A DNA stretch of 49,673 nucleotides from Streptomyces mutabilis (GTDB taxonomy: Bacteria; Actinomycetota; Actinomycetes; Streptomycetales; Streptomycetaceae), in assembly GCF_014649815.1 (NCBI RefSeq), contig NZ_BMTT01000031.1, positions 1 through 49,673 of the forward strand, written 5' to 3'. Positions 16,524-24,244 of the stretch are shown here, in pieces (the stretch's first letter is position 1; every line of letters starts with the position of its first letter). The notes beneath the pieces were generated by a model. It saw only the letters and a program-made list of their open reading frames with translations. It was not told where the DNA came from and did no database searches. The position numbers and the translations under genes were made by a program.

Positions 16524-17324
16524 GTGACTCCATGGCTGCGCACCCTGCGAGCGACGGGGCTGGTGGGCGTACTGGGGGTGGGGGCGCTGCTGTCGCCGCC
16601 CGGGGCCGGACCGGCTTACGGCGCCGGGTCCGCGATGGTGGGAGCCGCCGTGGCGCCGGCTCCTCCGGTGCCGGACGCCGCCTGGGGGCGGGCTTCCGAG
16701 CCGGACGGGTCCGAGGGGCACGACGGGGCCGAAGGGCACGACGGGTCCGAAGGGCACGACGGTGACGGACCCAGGGATGAAGGACCCAGGGACGATGGGT
16801 CCGGGGGCCACGCGCGTCCCCCTGGGCAGAACGGTCACGACGGCCCCGGGGGTCCGGACGCCGGGGCCGCCGACGAGACCCGGCCCGGCGGCCGGCCGAC
16901 TACGGGCCCGGCGGGCAGCGCGGCGCGCGGTTCCGCGTCGCCCTCTCCCTCGTCCTCGGCGTCCGACGCCGCCTCGGCCGCCGCGGAGCCGTCCCGGGCG
17001 GGGAGCCGGCCGGGTGAGGGACGGCAGCGGCCCGGGCGGCCCGCGGAACCGGAACCGGAACCGGAGCGGGACGACGCGGACGAGAGCACGCGCCACCCCG
17101 CGGAGGACGAGGACGGGGGCCCGGCCGACGACGCGGCCGTCGCCGTCCCGTCCGGCGAGGCCGCCCCGGCCTCCTCCGCGGCCCCGTCCCGTGGGCGGAC
17201 CGGTACGCACGCCGAGCAGGCCGCCGGGAACGCACCGCAGGTCCTGCCCCTGGGCGCCGGGCTGGTCCTGGTCGGCCTGGGGCTGGCCCTGGCCTTCGTC
17301 GGCCTGCGCCTGCGGCGCGGCTGA
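16524..17324 (+). CDS. Secreted acidic low-complexity protein with C-terminal membrane anchor
   Basis: A 266-aa protein of unknown function. A Sec signal is clear (WLRTLRATGLVGVLGVGALLSPPGAGPAYGAG). The mature part is low-complexity, rich in Asp, Glu, Gly, Pro and Ser, with three G[S/A]EGHD hexapeptides at about 69-86 and a run of PEPEPEPE. It ends in one hydrophobic helix (LPLGAGLVLVGLGLALAFVGLRL) followed by Arg-Arg-Gly, the layout of a wall-spanning anchored stalk but with no LPxTG sortase motif. GTG 16524 is chosen for the signal peptide and a GGGAGGGG 9 nt upstream. Convergent with the quinone oxidoreductase gene across only 10 bp. Confidence 0.7.
   Translation: MTPWLRTLRATGLVGVLGVGALLSPPGAGPAYGAGSAMVGAAVAPAPPVPDAAWGRASEPDGSEGHDGAEGHDGSEGHDGDGPRDEGPRDDGSGGHARPPGQNGHDGPGGPDAGAADETRPGGRPTTGPAGSAARGSASPSPSSSASDAASAAAEPSRAGSRPGEGRQRPGRPAEPEPEPERDDADESTRHPAEDEDGGPADDAAVAVPSGEAAPASSAAPSRGRTGTHAEQAAGNAPQVLPLGAGLVLVGLGLALAFVGLRLRRG
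16707..16760. repeat. Three tandem 18-bp coding repeats
   Basis: Near-identical 18-bp units at 16707, 16725 and 16743, encoding G[S/A]EGHD in the secreted protein; they differ at two or three bases. Confidence 0.85.
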
Positions 17325-17334
17325 GCCGCAGACG

Positions 17335-18315
17335 CTACGAGGTGACCAACAGGACCTTTCCGATGTGGCCGCTCTCCTCCACGACCCGGTGGGCTTCGGG
17401 GGCGTCGCTCATCGGCAGCTCGCGGTCGACGACCGGGCGGACGTGACAGCCGGCCAGCAGCGGCCAGACGTGTTCGCGGACGGCCGCGACGATGGCCGCC
17501 TTCTCCTCCGGGGGACGGGCGCGCAGCGAGGTCGCGCTGACGGCCGCGCGCTTGGCGAGGAGGGCGCCGATGTTCAGTTCGCCCTTCCGGCCGCCCTGCA
17601 TGCCGATGATCGCGAGCCGGCCGTTGACGGCGAGCGCCTGGACGTTGCGGTCCAGGTACTTGGCGCCCATGTTGTCGAGGATGACGTCGGCGCCCGCGCC
17701 ACCGGTGGCGTCCTTCACCTCGGCGACGAAGTCCTGCTCCCGGTAGTTGATCAGGATGTCGGCGCCCAGTTCGGCGCAGCGCTCCAGCTTCTCCTCGGTG
17801 CCCGCCGTCACGGCGACCTTCGCGCCGACGGCCTTGGCCAGCTGGATCGCCATGGTGCCGATTCCGCTCGAGCCGCCGTGCACCAGCAGCGTCTCCCCCG
17901 GGCGGAGGTGGGCCACCATGAAGACGTTCGACCAGACGGTGCAGACCACCTCGGGCAGCGCCGCCGCCTCCTTGAGACCGACGCCCTCCGGCACCGGCAG
18001 CAGCTGGCCTGCCGGGACGGCGACCTTCTCGGCGTAACCGCCGCCCGCGAGCAGCGCGCACACCTCGTCGCCGACGGACCAGCCGGACACGCCGGGACCG
18101 AGGGCGGCGACGCGCCCGGAACACTCCAGGCCGGGGTAGGGGGAGGCGCCCGGCGGGGGGTCGTAGAAGCCCTGGCGCTGCATGATGTCGGCGCGGTTGA
18201 CGGCACTGGCCGTCACCTCGACCAGGACCTCGCCCTCGCCGGGCACCGGATCGGGGACCTCGGCCCAGGTCAGCGCCTCGGGGCCTCCGGGTTCGGAAAT
18301 CGTGATCGCATGCAT
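17335..18315 (-). CDS. NAD(P)H-quinone oxidoreductase (zinc-independent MDR family)
   Basis: A 326-aa medium-chain dehydrogenase/reductase of the quinone oxidoreductase / PIG3 branch, which reduces quinones with NADPH by one- or two-electron transfer. It has the GroES-like N-terminal domain with the quinone reductase signature NRADIMQRQGFYDPPPGASPYPGLECSG and the Rossmann domain with VHGGSSGIGTMAIQLAKAVGAKVAVTAGT (NADPH site). Zinc-ligand cysteines of alcohol dehydrogenases are lacking. ATG 18315 begins the usual MHAITISEPGGPEAL start. Single minus-strand gene. Confidence 0.88.
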   Translation of the reverse strand: MHAITISEPGGPEALTWAEVPDPVPGEGEVLVEVTASAVNRADIMQRQGFYDPPPGASPYPGLECSGRVAALGPGVSGWSVGDEVCALLAGGGYAEKVAVPAGQLLPVPEGVGLKEAAALPEVVCTVWSNVFMVAHLRPGETLLVHGGSSGIGTMAIQLAKAVGAKVAVTAGTEEKLERCAELGADILINYREQDFVAEVKDATGGAGADVILDNMGAKYLDRNVQALAVNGRLAIIGMQGGRKGELNIGALLAKRAAVSATSLRARPPEEKAAIVAAVREHVWPLLAGCHVRPVVDRELPMSDAPEAHRVVEESGHIGKVLLVTS

Positions 18316-18686
18316 GAGGGCGACGCTACTCCCCGGTTCCGGACCGGGCCCCCACCCGGGCCCGGGTCGCGGGTCGTCGGGTTCCGGGACACCGGTCACG
18401 GGCCGGGGCACGGCTTTCGGGTGCGGGTCGCAGGGTCCGGGCCCGGGTGCAGGGCGCGGGCCCGGGTGCCGGTGGCGGGGCCAGGCCCGGGTATCGGCCT
18501 TCCGTCCCGGACGTTCTCCGCCTCACGTCCGGGGCGCCCTGGGACTTTGGGACCGTTCGCCCGAAAACCTCGTGCGCGACCGATGAGTTTGCGCGAGGGT
18601 AAAGGTCTCCCCATGCGTAGCCCGAGAACGCGCAGAGGGTGCGGCGCAGGAGCGCGTAGCCGAAGAACGCGGAAGGACCACGGAGC
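18316..18686. other. GC-extreme repeat-rich intergenic region
   Basis: 371 bp between divergent genes with no convincing ORF. Four copies of GGCCCGGGT occur between 18358 and 18492, two of them (GGGCCCGGGTGC at 18439 and 18458) spaced 19 bp. The part nearest the ABC gene holds an 18-bp direct repeat (18615 and 18654). Confidence 0.55.
18615..18671. repeat. 18-bp direct repeat upstream of the ABC transporter operon
   Basis: GCGTAGCCCGAGAACGCG (18615-18632) and GCGTAGCCGAAGAACGCG (18654-18671) match at 16 of 18 bases with starts 39 bp apart. They lie 15-72 bp before the ATP-binding-protein start. Could be paired sites for a regulator of the exporter (inference). Confidence 0.5.
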
Positions 18687-19721
18687 ATGAGCACGCACAC
18701 GTCCGGACTCGCGATCGAGACCGCGGGGCTGGTGAAGACGTTCGGTGAGACCCGGGCCGTGGACGGCGTCGATCTCGCGGTGCCCGCCGGCACGGTCTAC
18801 GGCGTCCTCGGGCCGAACGGCGCCGGCAAGACAACCACGGTGAAGATGCTCGCCACCCTGCTGCGGCCGGACGGCGGCCAGGCCCACGTCTTCGGTCACG
18901 ACGTCGTGCGCGAGGCGGACGAGGTGCGCAGCCGGGTGAGCCTCACCGGGCAGTACGCGTCCGTCGACGAGGACCTCACGGGCACCGAGAACCTGGTCCT
19001 GCTGGGCCGGCTCCTCGGACACGGCAAGACGGCCGCGCGGCAGCGGGGCGAGCAGCTGCTGGAGGCCTTCGGGCTGACGGACGCGGCGGCCAAGCAGGTC
19101 AAGCACTACTCCGGCGGCATGCGGCGGCGCATCGACATCGCCGCCTCCATCCTCAACACGCCTGACCTGCTCTTCCTCGACGAGCCGACCACCGGCCTCG
19201 ACCCGCGCAGCCGCAACCAGGTGTGGGACATCGTGCGCGCGGTCGTCGCCCAGGGCACGACCGTGCTGCTGACCACGCAGTACCTGGACGAGGCCGACCA
19301 GCTCGCCTCCCGGATCGCCGTCATCGACAAGGGCCGGGTGATCGCCGAGGGCACCAAGGGCGAGCTGAAGGCGTCCGTCGGGGCCGGCTCCGTGCATCTG
19401 CGGCTGCGGAACGCGGACCAGCGGCCCGAGGCCGAGCGGCTGCTGCGGGACCTGCTGACCGCCGAGGTGCAGCTGGAACCCGACCCGGTCGCGCTGACCG
19501 CGCGGCTCGCGGCGGCGGCGAGCGACACGGCCGCCGACCATGCCGCCAAGGCCCTCGGCGAGCTGGCCCGGGCCGGCATCACCGTCGACAGCTTCTCCCT
19601 GGGACAGCCCAGCCTCGACGAGGTCTTCCTGGCGCTGACCGGGCACGACACCGGCCAGGCCACCGGTGACGCCACCGGTACCGGACCCGACACGGACACG
19701 AAGGACGAGGTGGCGGCATGA
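18687..19721 (+). CDS. ABC exporter ATP-binding protein, DrrA family
   Basis: A 344-aa ATPase subunit of a two-gene drug-type exporter. Walker [11 protein letters not shown] begins at about residue 42. The signature is YSGGMRRR, Walker [17 protein letters not shown], and the H-loop region reads [15 protein letters not shown] with Gln before Tyr as in DrrA. A C-terminal extension of about 110 residues (from [17 protein letters not shown]) is the DrrA-type regulatory domain, followed by a Thr/Gly/Asp-rich tail. ATG 18687 has GGAAGGACC upstream. Its TGA overlaps the permease ATG by 4 bp. The substrate is unknown; the family exports anthracyclines, lipids or other hydrophobic compounds. Confidence 0.92.
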   Translation: MSTHTSGLAIETAGLVKTFGETRAVDGVDLAVPAGTVYGVLGPNGAGKTTTVKMLATLLRPDGGQAHVFGHDVVREADEVRSRVSLTGQYASVDEDLTGTENLVLLGRLLGHGKTAARQRGEQLLEAFGLTDAAAKQVKHYSGGMRRRIDIAASILNTPDLLFLDEPTTGLDPRSRNQVWDIVRAVVAQGTTVLLTTQYLDEADQLASRIAVIDKGRVIAEGTKGELKASVGAGSVHLRLRNADQRPEAERLLRDLLTAEVQLEPDPVALTARLAAAASDTAADHAAKALGELARAGITVDSFSLGQPSLDEVFLALTGHDTGQATGDATGTGPDTDTKDEVAA

Positions 19722-20566
19722 GCACGGCCACGAGTACCGGGAGCAAGGAGCTCTCCGCGGTCAGCACCGAGTCGCTGGCCGCCCTGCTGGTCGCCAAGGA
19801 ACGGCCGGCGCGGCCCAGCGCCCTGTCGACGTCGCTGACGTTCGGCTGGCGCGCGATCCTCAAGATCAAGCACGTGCCGGAGCAGCTCTTCGACGTCACC
19901 GCCTTCCCGATCATGAACCTGCTGATGTTCACGTACCTCTTCGGCGGTGCACTGGCGGGTTCGCCGAGCGACTACATCCAGTTCGTGCTGCCGGGCATCC
20001 TCGTGATGTCCGTCGTGATGATCACGATGTACACCGGGGTCTCGGTCAACATCGACATCGAGAAGGGCGTCTTCGACCGCTTCCGCTCGCTGCCCATCTG
20101 GCGGCCCTCGGCGATGATCGGCTACCTGCTCGGCGACGCGCTGCGCTACACGATCGCGTCCGTGGTCATGCTCGTCGTGGGGCTGGTCCTCGGCTACCGG
20201 CCGGACGGCGGCTTCGGCGGTGCGGTCGCCGGGATCGCGCTGCTGCTGCTGTTCTCGTTCGCGTTCTCGTGGATCTGGACGATGTTCGGGCTGATGCTGC
20301 GCACCGAGAAGTCGGTGATGAGCGTCAGCATGATGGTGATCTTCCCGCTCACCTTCCTGTCCAACGTCTTCGTCGACCCGAAGACCATGCCGGGCTGGCT
20401 GCAGGCGTTCGTCAACAACAGCCCGATCACCCACCTGGCGTCCTCGGTGCGCGGGCTGATGGCGGGCGAGTGGCCCGGCGGCGAGATCGCCTGGACACTG
20501 GGCTGGGCCGGCGCCCTCCTCCTCGTCTTCGGCCCCGTCACCATGCGGCTGTACAACCGCAAGTAA
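19718..20566 (+). CDS. ABC-2 type permease, DrrB family
   Basis: A 282-aa membrane subunit partnering the preceding ATPase. It has a cytosolic N-terminal 45 residues, then six predicted membrane helices, with the ABC-2 pattern [31 protein letters not shown] between helices 2 and 3 and [40 protein letters not shown] near the C-terminus. The 4-bp start/stop overlap shows tight co-expression with the ATPase. No resistance or biosynthetic gene adjoins the pair, so this is probably a housekeeping or intrinsic-resistance exporter. Confidence 0.92.
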   Translation: MSTATSTGSKELSAVSTESLAALLVAKERPARPSALSTSLTFGWRAILKIKHVPEQLFDVTAFPIMNLLMFTYLFGGALAGSPSDYIQFVLPGILVMSVVMITMYTGVSVNIDIEKGVFDRFRSLPIWRPSAMIGYLLGDALRYTIASVVMLVVGLVLGYRPDGGFGGAVAGIALLLLFSFAFSWIWTMFGLMLRTEKSVMSVSMMVIFPLTFLSNVFVDPKTMPGWLQAFVNNSPITHLASSVRGLMAGEWPGGEIAWTLGWAGALLLVFGPVTMRLYNRK

Positions 20567-20585
20567 CCCGGCCGTGACGACGTCG

Positions 20586-20617
20586 GCGCCCCGTGAGCCG
20601 TGCGGCTCTCGGGGCGC
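20586..20617. terminator. Bidirectional terminator after the ABC exporter
   Basis: Inverted repeat 20586-20617 with arms GCGCCCCG..GAGCC and GGCTC..CGGGGCGC, one T-T mismatch and a short loop, between convergent permease and potassium-channel genes. Confidence 0.75.
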
Positions 20618-20635
20618 TCCGTTCGTTCGGTGCCG

Positions 20636-21742
20636 TCAGTCGCGGGGCAGCGGGCGGGCGTCCGGGGCCACGTGGGTCGCCGGGGTCGCCCGCACGATCG
20701 TGATCAGGCGGTCCGTCAACTGCAGCTCACCGACGGCCGGATCGTCGTAACCGAGCACCCGGTGTCCGCGCAGGACACTGACCACCAGGTCGCCCACCTC
20801 ACGCGGTTTCCTGCCCGCCTCGGATTTTATGACCGGCCGTTCGATGAGGTCGAGTCCGCTGCCCTGGCTGATCAGGTCCTCCATCACCATGCCGGCGGCG
20901 GGGCTGAGCACCGAGAGGCCGAGCAGGCGGCCCGCGGCACTGGCACTGGTGATCACGGCGTCGGCGCCGGACTGCTTGAGCAGCGGCGCGTTCTCCTCCT
21001 CGCGGACCGCGACCACGATCTTCGCGCCGCGGTTGAGCTGCCGAGCCGTCAGCGTGACCAGCACGGCCGTGTCGTCGCGCTGGGTGGCGATGATGATCTG
21101 CTTCGCCCGGTACAACTCGGCCCGGTTCAGCACGTCGCTGCGCGTGGCGTCACCGACCACACCCGCGTAGCCGTGCGCCGTGGCGGCCTCGATGGCCTTT
21201 CCGCTGGGGTCGACCACCACGACCTGCTCCTTGCGCAGCCCGGTCGCGCAGACGGTCTGGATCGCCGACCGTCCCTTGGTACCGAAACCGACGACGACGG
21301 TGTGATCACGCAAGGTGGACCTCCAGCGGTTCAGGCGCCACTCCTCCCGAGTGCGCTCGGTGAGGGCTTCGAGGGTGGTGCCGACCAGGATGATCAGGAA
21401 CAGCACGCGCAGGGGCGTGATGACGAAGATGTTGGTCAGCCGGGCGGCGTCACTGACGGGTGTGATGTCGCCGTAGCCCGTGGTGGAGAGGGTGACGGTG
21501 GCGTAGTAGAAGGCGTCGAGGAGGTCGACGGAACCGTCGGAGTTGTCGGTGTAGCCGTCGGCGTCGGCGTAGACGATGACGGCTGTCGCCAGCAGGACCA
21601 CCAAGGCCAGGGACAGCCGTTTGCCGACCTGGCGGATCGGGTGCTCGACCAGCTTCCGCGGGAGTTTCACCCGATGGGTCACGAGGTGTTCGTCCGCCTG
21701 GCGGGCGATCGCGTCCTGGCCCGGAAGTTTCACGTGAAACAC
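20636..21742 (-). CDS. Two-helix potassium channel with RCK/TrkA domains
   Basis: A 368-aa potassium channel subunit (Kch/MthK type). The first membrane helix is at about 43-59; the pore loop has selectivity filter TTGYGD at 87-92; the second helix is at 103-125. It then has a cytosolic RCK N-domain with a Rossmann nucleotide site VVVGFGTKGRSA near 150 and an RCK C-domain at about 275-350. The ATG at 21742 lies inside the 3' end of moeA (13-bp overlap). The first codons (MFHVK) are the coding reading of a perfect parS site. The upstream overlap implies co-transcription with moeA although functions are unrelated. Confidence 0.92.
   Translation of the reverse strand: MFHVKLPGQDAIARQADEHLVTHRVKLPRKLVEHPIRQVGKRLSLALVVLLATAVIVYADADGYTDNSDGSVDLLDAFYYATVTLSTTGYGDITPVSDAARLTNIFVITPLRVLFLIILVGTTLEALTERTREEWRLNRWRSTLRDHTVVVGFGTKGRSAIQTVCATGLRKEQVVVVDPSGKAIEAATAHGYAGVVGDATRSDVLNRAELYRAKQIIIATQRDDTAVLVTLTARQLNRGAKIVVAVREEENAPLLKQSGADAVITSASAAGRLLGLSVLSPAAGMVMEDLISQGSGLDLIERPVIKSEAGRKPREVGDLVVSVLRGHRVLGYDDPAVGELQLTDRLITIVRATPATHVAPDARPLPRD
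21727..21740. other. parS chromosome-segregation site
   Basis: Perfect 14-bp GTTTCACGTGAAAC, the ParB-binding parS consensus of Streptomyces, where about 20 copies cluster around oriC. It lies wholly within the moeA / potassium-channel overlap: read in the moeA frame it supplies Phe-Thr-stop, and in the channel frame Phe-His-Val-Lys. It supports an origin-proximal location for the window. Confidence 0.93.
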
Positions 21743-23148
21743 ACTCCGATTCCGCCGGTGGTCCAGGGCAGGTCGAGCAGCTCGGCCTCCTGGCCGGGCC
21801 GCGCACCGCCCGGGGGTACGACGGCCAGGGCGTCGGCGGCAGCGATACCGCGCAGCATGGCCGGACCGTTGTAGCGCAGCGGCACGGCGCGGTCACCGCG
21901 CAGGACCACGGGGACGAGCCGGGTGTCGTGCGGGTGCCCGTGCACGGCGTCCCGCAGCTGCAGCGTGCAGGGCTCGGGTGCCGGGCGGGCTGCGAGGGTA
22001 CGCAACAGCGGCTCGGCGAGGGTGAGCAGTCCGGAGACCGCGGCGAGGGGGTTGCCGGGGAGGCCGACGAGGTGCTGGTCGTCCTTGAGGCGGGCCAGCA
22101 GCATGGGGTGCCCGGGGCGCACCTTGACGCCGTCCACGAGCAGTTCGGCGCCGATGCGGGTCAGCACCGGGTGGACGTGGTCGACGGGGCCCGCAGCGGT
22201 TCCGCCGGTGGTGACCACCAGGTCGGCGTCGGAGGACGCGACGGCGCGGTGCAGGGCCTGCGCGTCGTCGCCGATCCGGCAGACCGCGCGGACCTCGGCG
22301 CCCAGGGCACGCAGCCAGGGCGGCAGCATCGGGCCGAGCGCGTCCCGGATGAGGCCGTCGTGCGGCAGTCCCGCGGTGAGCAGTTCGTCGCCGAGGACGA
22401 GGACATCGACGCGGGGGCGGGGGACCACGGTGAGGGTGTCGTACCCGGCGGCTGCCGCGAGGCCCAGTACGGCCGGGGTCACCAGGGTGCCCACGGGCAG
22501 CAGCTGATCACCACTGCGGCATTCCTGTCCACGGGGGCGAATGTCCTGGCCGTGGACGACCTTCCGGGTGGGGTGCAGACGGTTCCGCTCGTCGGTGCGG
22601 CCGTGCTCGGTGCGCAGGACCACGGTGGTCTCCGCTGGGATGCGGGCGCCGGTGGCGATGCGGGCGGCCTCTCCGTCTGTCAGCGGCGCGGGTGCCGCGT
22701 GTCCGGCCAGGACGCCTTCGTCGCGCACCGACCACGGGGCGGGGCCGGAGACGGCCCAGCCGTCCATCGCGGAGGTGTCGAACGGGGGCAGGTCGGTCAG
22801 GGCGGCCAGCGGCGCCGCCAGGGTGAGTCCGAGGGCCGCGTCGAGGGGCGCGGAGACGGGAGCGCGGCGGGCGGCACGGACGGCGGCGCGGGCCGCCCGC
22901 TCGGCGGTCGTCCGGGCCTCGGGCCAGAGGGTCGCGCGGTGGCGGGAGTCGCCGTGGCGGTGGGTGGCGCCTTGGTGGTTCGGGCCGCGGTGGTGACGAG
23001 CGTCGTCGTGGGATGAGGCGCCCGCGTGGGTTGCCCGTCCGTCGGGTGTGCCGGAGGGAGGACCGGGGTTCTCGTTCACGAGGGCCAGTGCCTCCTCGAC
23101 GTCGAAGTCATCCGCTTTCTCGCCGGCCCGGGTGCCGGGGGAGGTCAT
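21730..23148 (-). CDS. moeA: Molybdopterin molybdenumtransferase MoeA
   Basis: Inserts molybdenum into adenylylated molybdopterin to make molybdenum cofactor. The 472-aa protein has MoeA domains in order: LAAPLAALTDLPPFDTSAMDGWAV (substrate loop), TGARIPAETTVV, the MoCF-binding domain with VLVLGDELL and VVTTGGTAAGPVDHVHPVL, then GLPGNPLAAVSG, and a C-terminal barrel. Two sequence oddities: an N-terminal His-rich segment of residues 41-70 containing 8 His, before the conserved fold at about residue 75; and a stop codon (TGA, 21730-21732) formed by the parS site. ATG 23148 overlaps the upstream transferase stop by one base, so the two Moco genes are coupled. Confidence 0.9.
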   Translation of the reverse strand: MTSPGTRAGEKADDFDVEEALALVNENPGPPSGTPDGRATHAGASSHDDARHHRGPNHQGATHRHGDSRHRATLWPEARTTAERAARAAVRAARRAPVSAPLDAALGLTLAAPLAALTDLPPFDTSAMDGWAVSGPAPWSVRDEGVLAGHAAPAPLTDGEAARIATGARIPAETTVVLRTEHGRTDERNRLHPTRKVVHGQDIRPRGQECRSGDQLLPVGTLVTPAVLGLAAAAGYDTLTVVPRPRVDVLVLGDELLTAGLPHDGLIRDALGPMLPPWLRALGAEVRAVCRIGDDAQALHRAVASSDADLVVTTGGTAAGPVDHVHPVLTRIGAELLVDGVKVRPGHPMLLARLKDDQHLVGLPGNPLAAVSGLLTLAEPLLRTLAARPAPEPCTLQLRDAVHGHPHDTRLVPVVLRGDRAVPLRYNGPAMLRGIAAADALAVVPPGGARPGQEAELLDLPWTTGGIGVCFT

Positions 23149-24143
23149 CAGGCGTCCGGGCGGGTGTCGGGGGTGGCGTCGGGAGCCACGTCGGGCTTGC
23201 CCGCCGGGTTGCCGGCGGCCGGGGAGTCGGCGTCTGCGGTCTCCTCCGCCCAGCGCCGGGCGAGGGCGGCCGCCTTGCGGGCGGTCTCGGTCACGGCCTC
23301 GGGACCGCCCCCGGCCCGTCCTGCCGCGTAGCCGACGAGGAAGGTGGTCAGCGGGGCCGCGGGCCTGGCCACCCCATGGGCGGCGTCCCGGGCGAGGTCG
23401 AGCAGGAGGCCGGTGTCGACATCGAGGTCGATGCCCAACTCGTCCTTGGCTGCGGAGATCCATTCATCCAACACGTGACCATGCTCCCTGATGCGTGCCC
23501 TTGCGGTGGCGATGTCTTCCCAGGTGTCGCAGTCGAAGGAGGCGACGGCGTCGGGGACACGGGTGAGGCGGAGCGCGCCGGTCAGCCGGCGCAGGGGCAG
23601 CCCGGTGAGGTCCCCGCGGCCTGTCCCGCCTGCCCCGTCCCGGGTGAGCGCGGCCAGTTCGCGGCGGAGCGCGGAAGCGCGGTAGGCGGCGACGAGAGGC
23701 TGGTCGCGTCCGTCGGCGTCGGCGAGCAGCGCACCGTCGGCGTCACTCGCGGCCAGGGCCGACAGCAGGCGGCCGACGGTGGGCCCGGCCAGGAACGGGA
23801 GGTCGGCGGAGAGGACCACGACGTGCTCGGCCGTGGTGTGCCCGAGTCCGGCGGCGAGCGCGGCCAGGGGGCCGCCGCCGGGCGGGTCCTCGCGCGCCCA
23901 GGTCACCGGGCGCGCGGTGGGCCGTGGGGAGGCCACGACGACGGTGGTCCGCGCTCCGGCGCAGGCTGCGAGCACCCGGTCCAGGAGCGCGCGGCCGCCC
24001 ACGCGCAGGCCGGGTTTGTCGGCACCGCCGAGCCGCCGGGCGGCCCCGCCCGCGAGCACGACGGCGTCGTACCCGGAGGGGTCCGGGTCCGGCGCGGGGT
24101 CGGTGCCGGCGCCGGGGGCGCCGGAAGCTTCATACGCGGTCAC
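23148..24143 (-). CDS. MobA-like NTP transferase fused to a DUF6457-type helical domain
   Basis: Molybdenum cofactor guanylyl- (or cytidylyl-) transferase-like protein, 331 aa. The nucleotide-binding signature LAGGAARRLGGADKP is at 30-44, followed by the conserved EDPPGGGPLAALAAGL, VVVLSADLPFL and VASFDCDTWEDIATARARI (metal and substrate sites). After about residue 225 comes a helical module (LDEWISAAKDELGIDLDVDTGLLLDLARDAAHGVARPAAPLTTFLVGYAAGR) that I recognise as the DUF6457 type, then a Pro/Asp tail. GTG 24143 is chosen because the fold begins soon after; the ribosome site (GGGGGG) is unusually close. Upstream partner of moeA with a 1-bp overlap. Confidence 0.84.
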   Translation of the reverse strand: MTAYEASGAPGAGTDPAPDPDPSGYDAVVLAGGAARRLGGADKPGLRVGGRALLDRVLAACAGARTTVVVASPRPTARPVTWAREDPPGGGPLAALAAGLGHTTAEHVVVLSADLPFLAGPTVGRLLSALAASDADGALLADADGRDQPLVAAYRASALRRELAALTRDGAGGTGRGDLTGLPLRRLTGALRLTRVPDAVASFDCDTWEDIATARARIREHGHVLDEWISAAKDELGIDLDVDTGLLLDLARDAAHGVARPAAPLTTFLVGYAAGRAGGGPEAVTETARKAAALARRWAEETADADSPAAGNPAGKPDVAPDATPDTRPDA

Positions 24144-24178
24144 CCCCCGAGTATGCGTCCCGGCGCGATCACAGGGAA

Positions 24179-24194
24179 CGCGGGGGAGCCCGCG
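24179..24194 (-). terminator. Candidate terminator of bkd operon 2
   Basis: CGCGGG-ggag-CCCGCG hairpin, about 50 nt past the bkdC2 stop and before the transferase gene. Short stem, modest confidence. Confidence 0.4.
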
Positions 24195-24244
24195 CAATCA
24201 GAGTGTGCGCACCGACACCACTGCCGACCCCGCAGCCCCAACTG

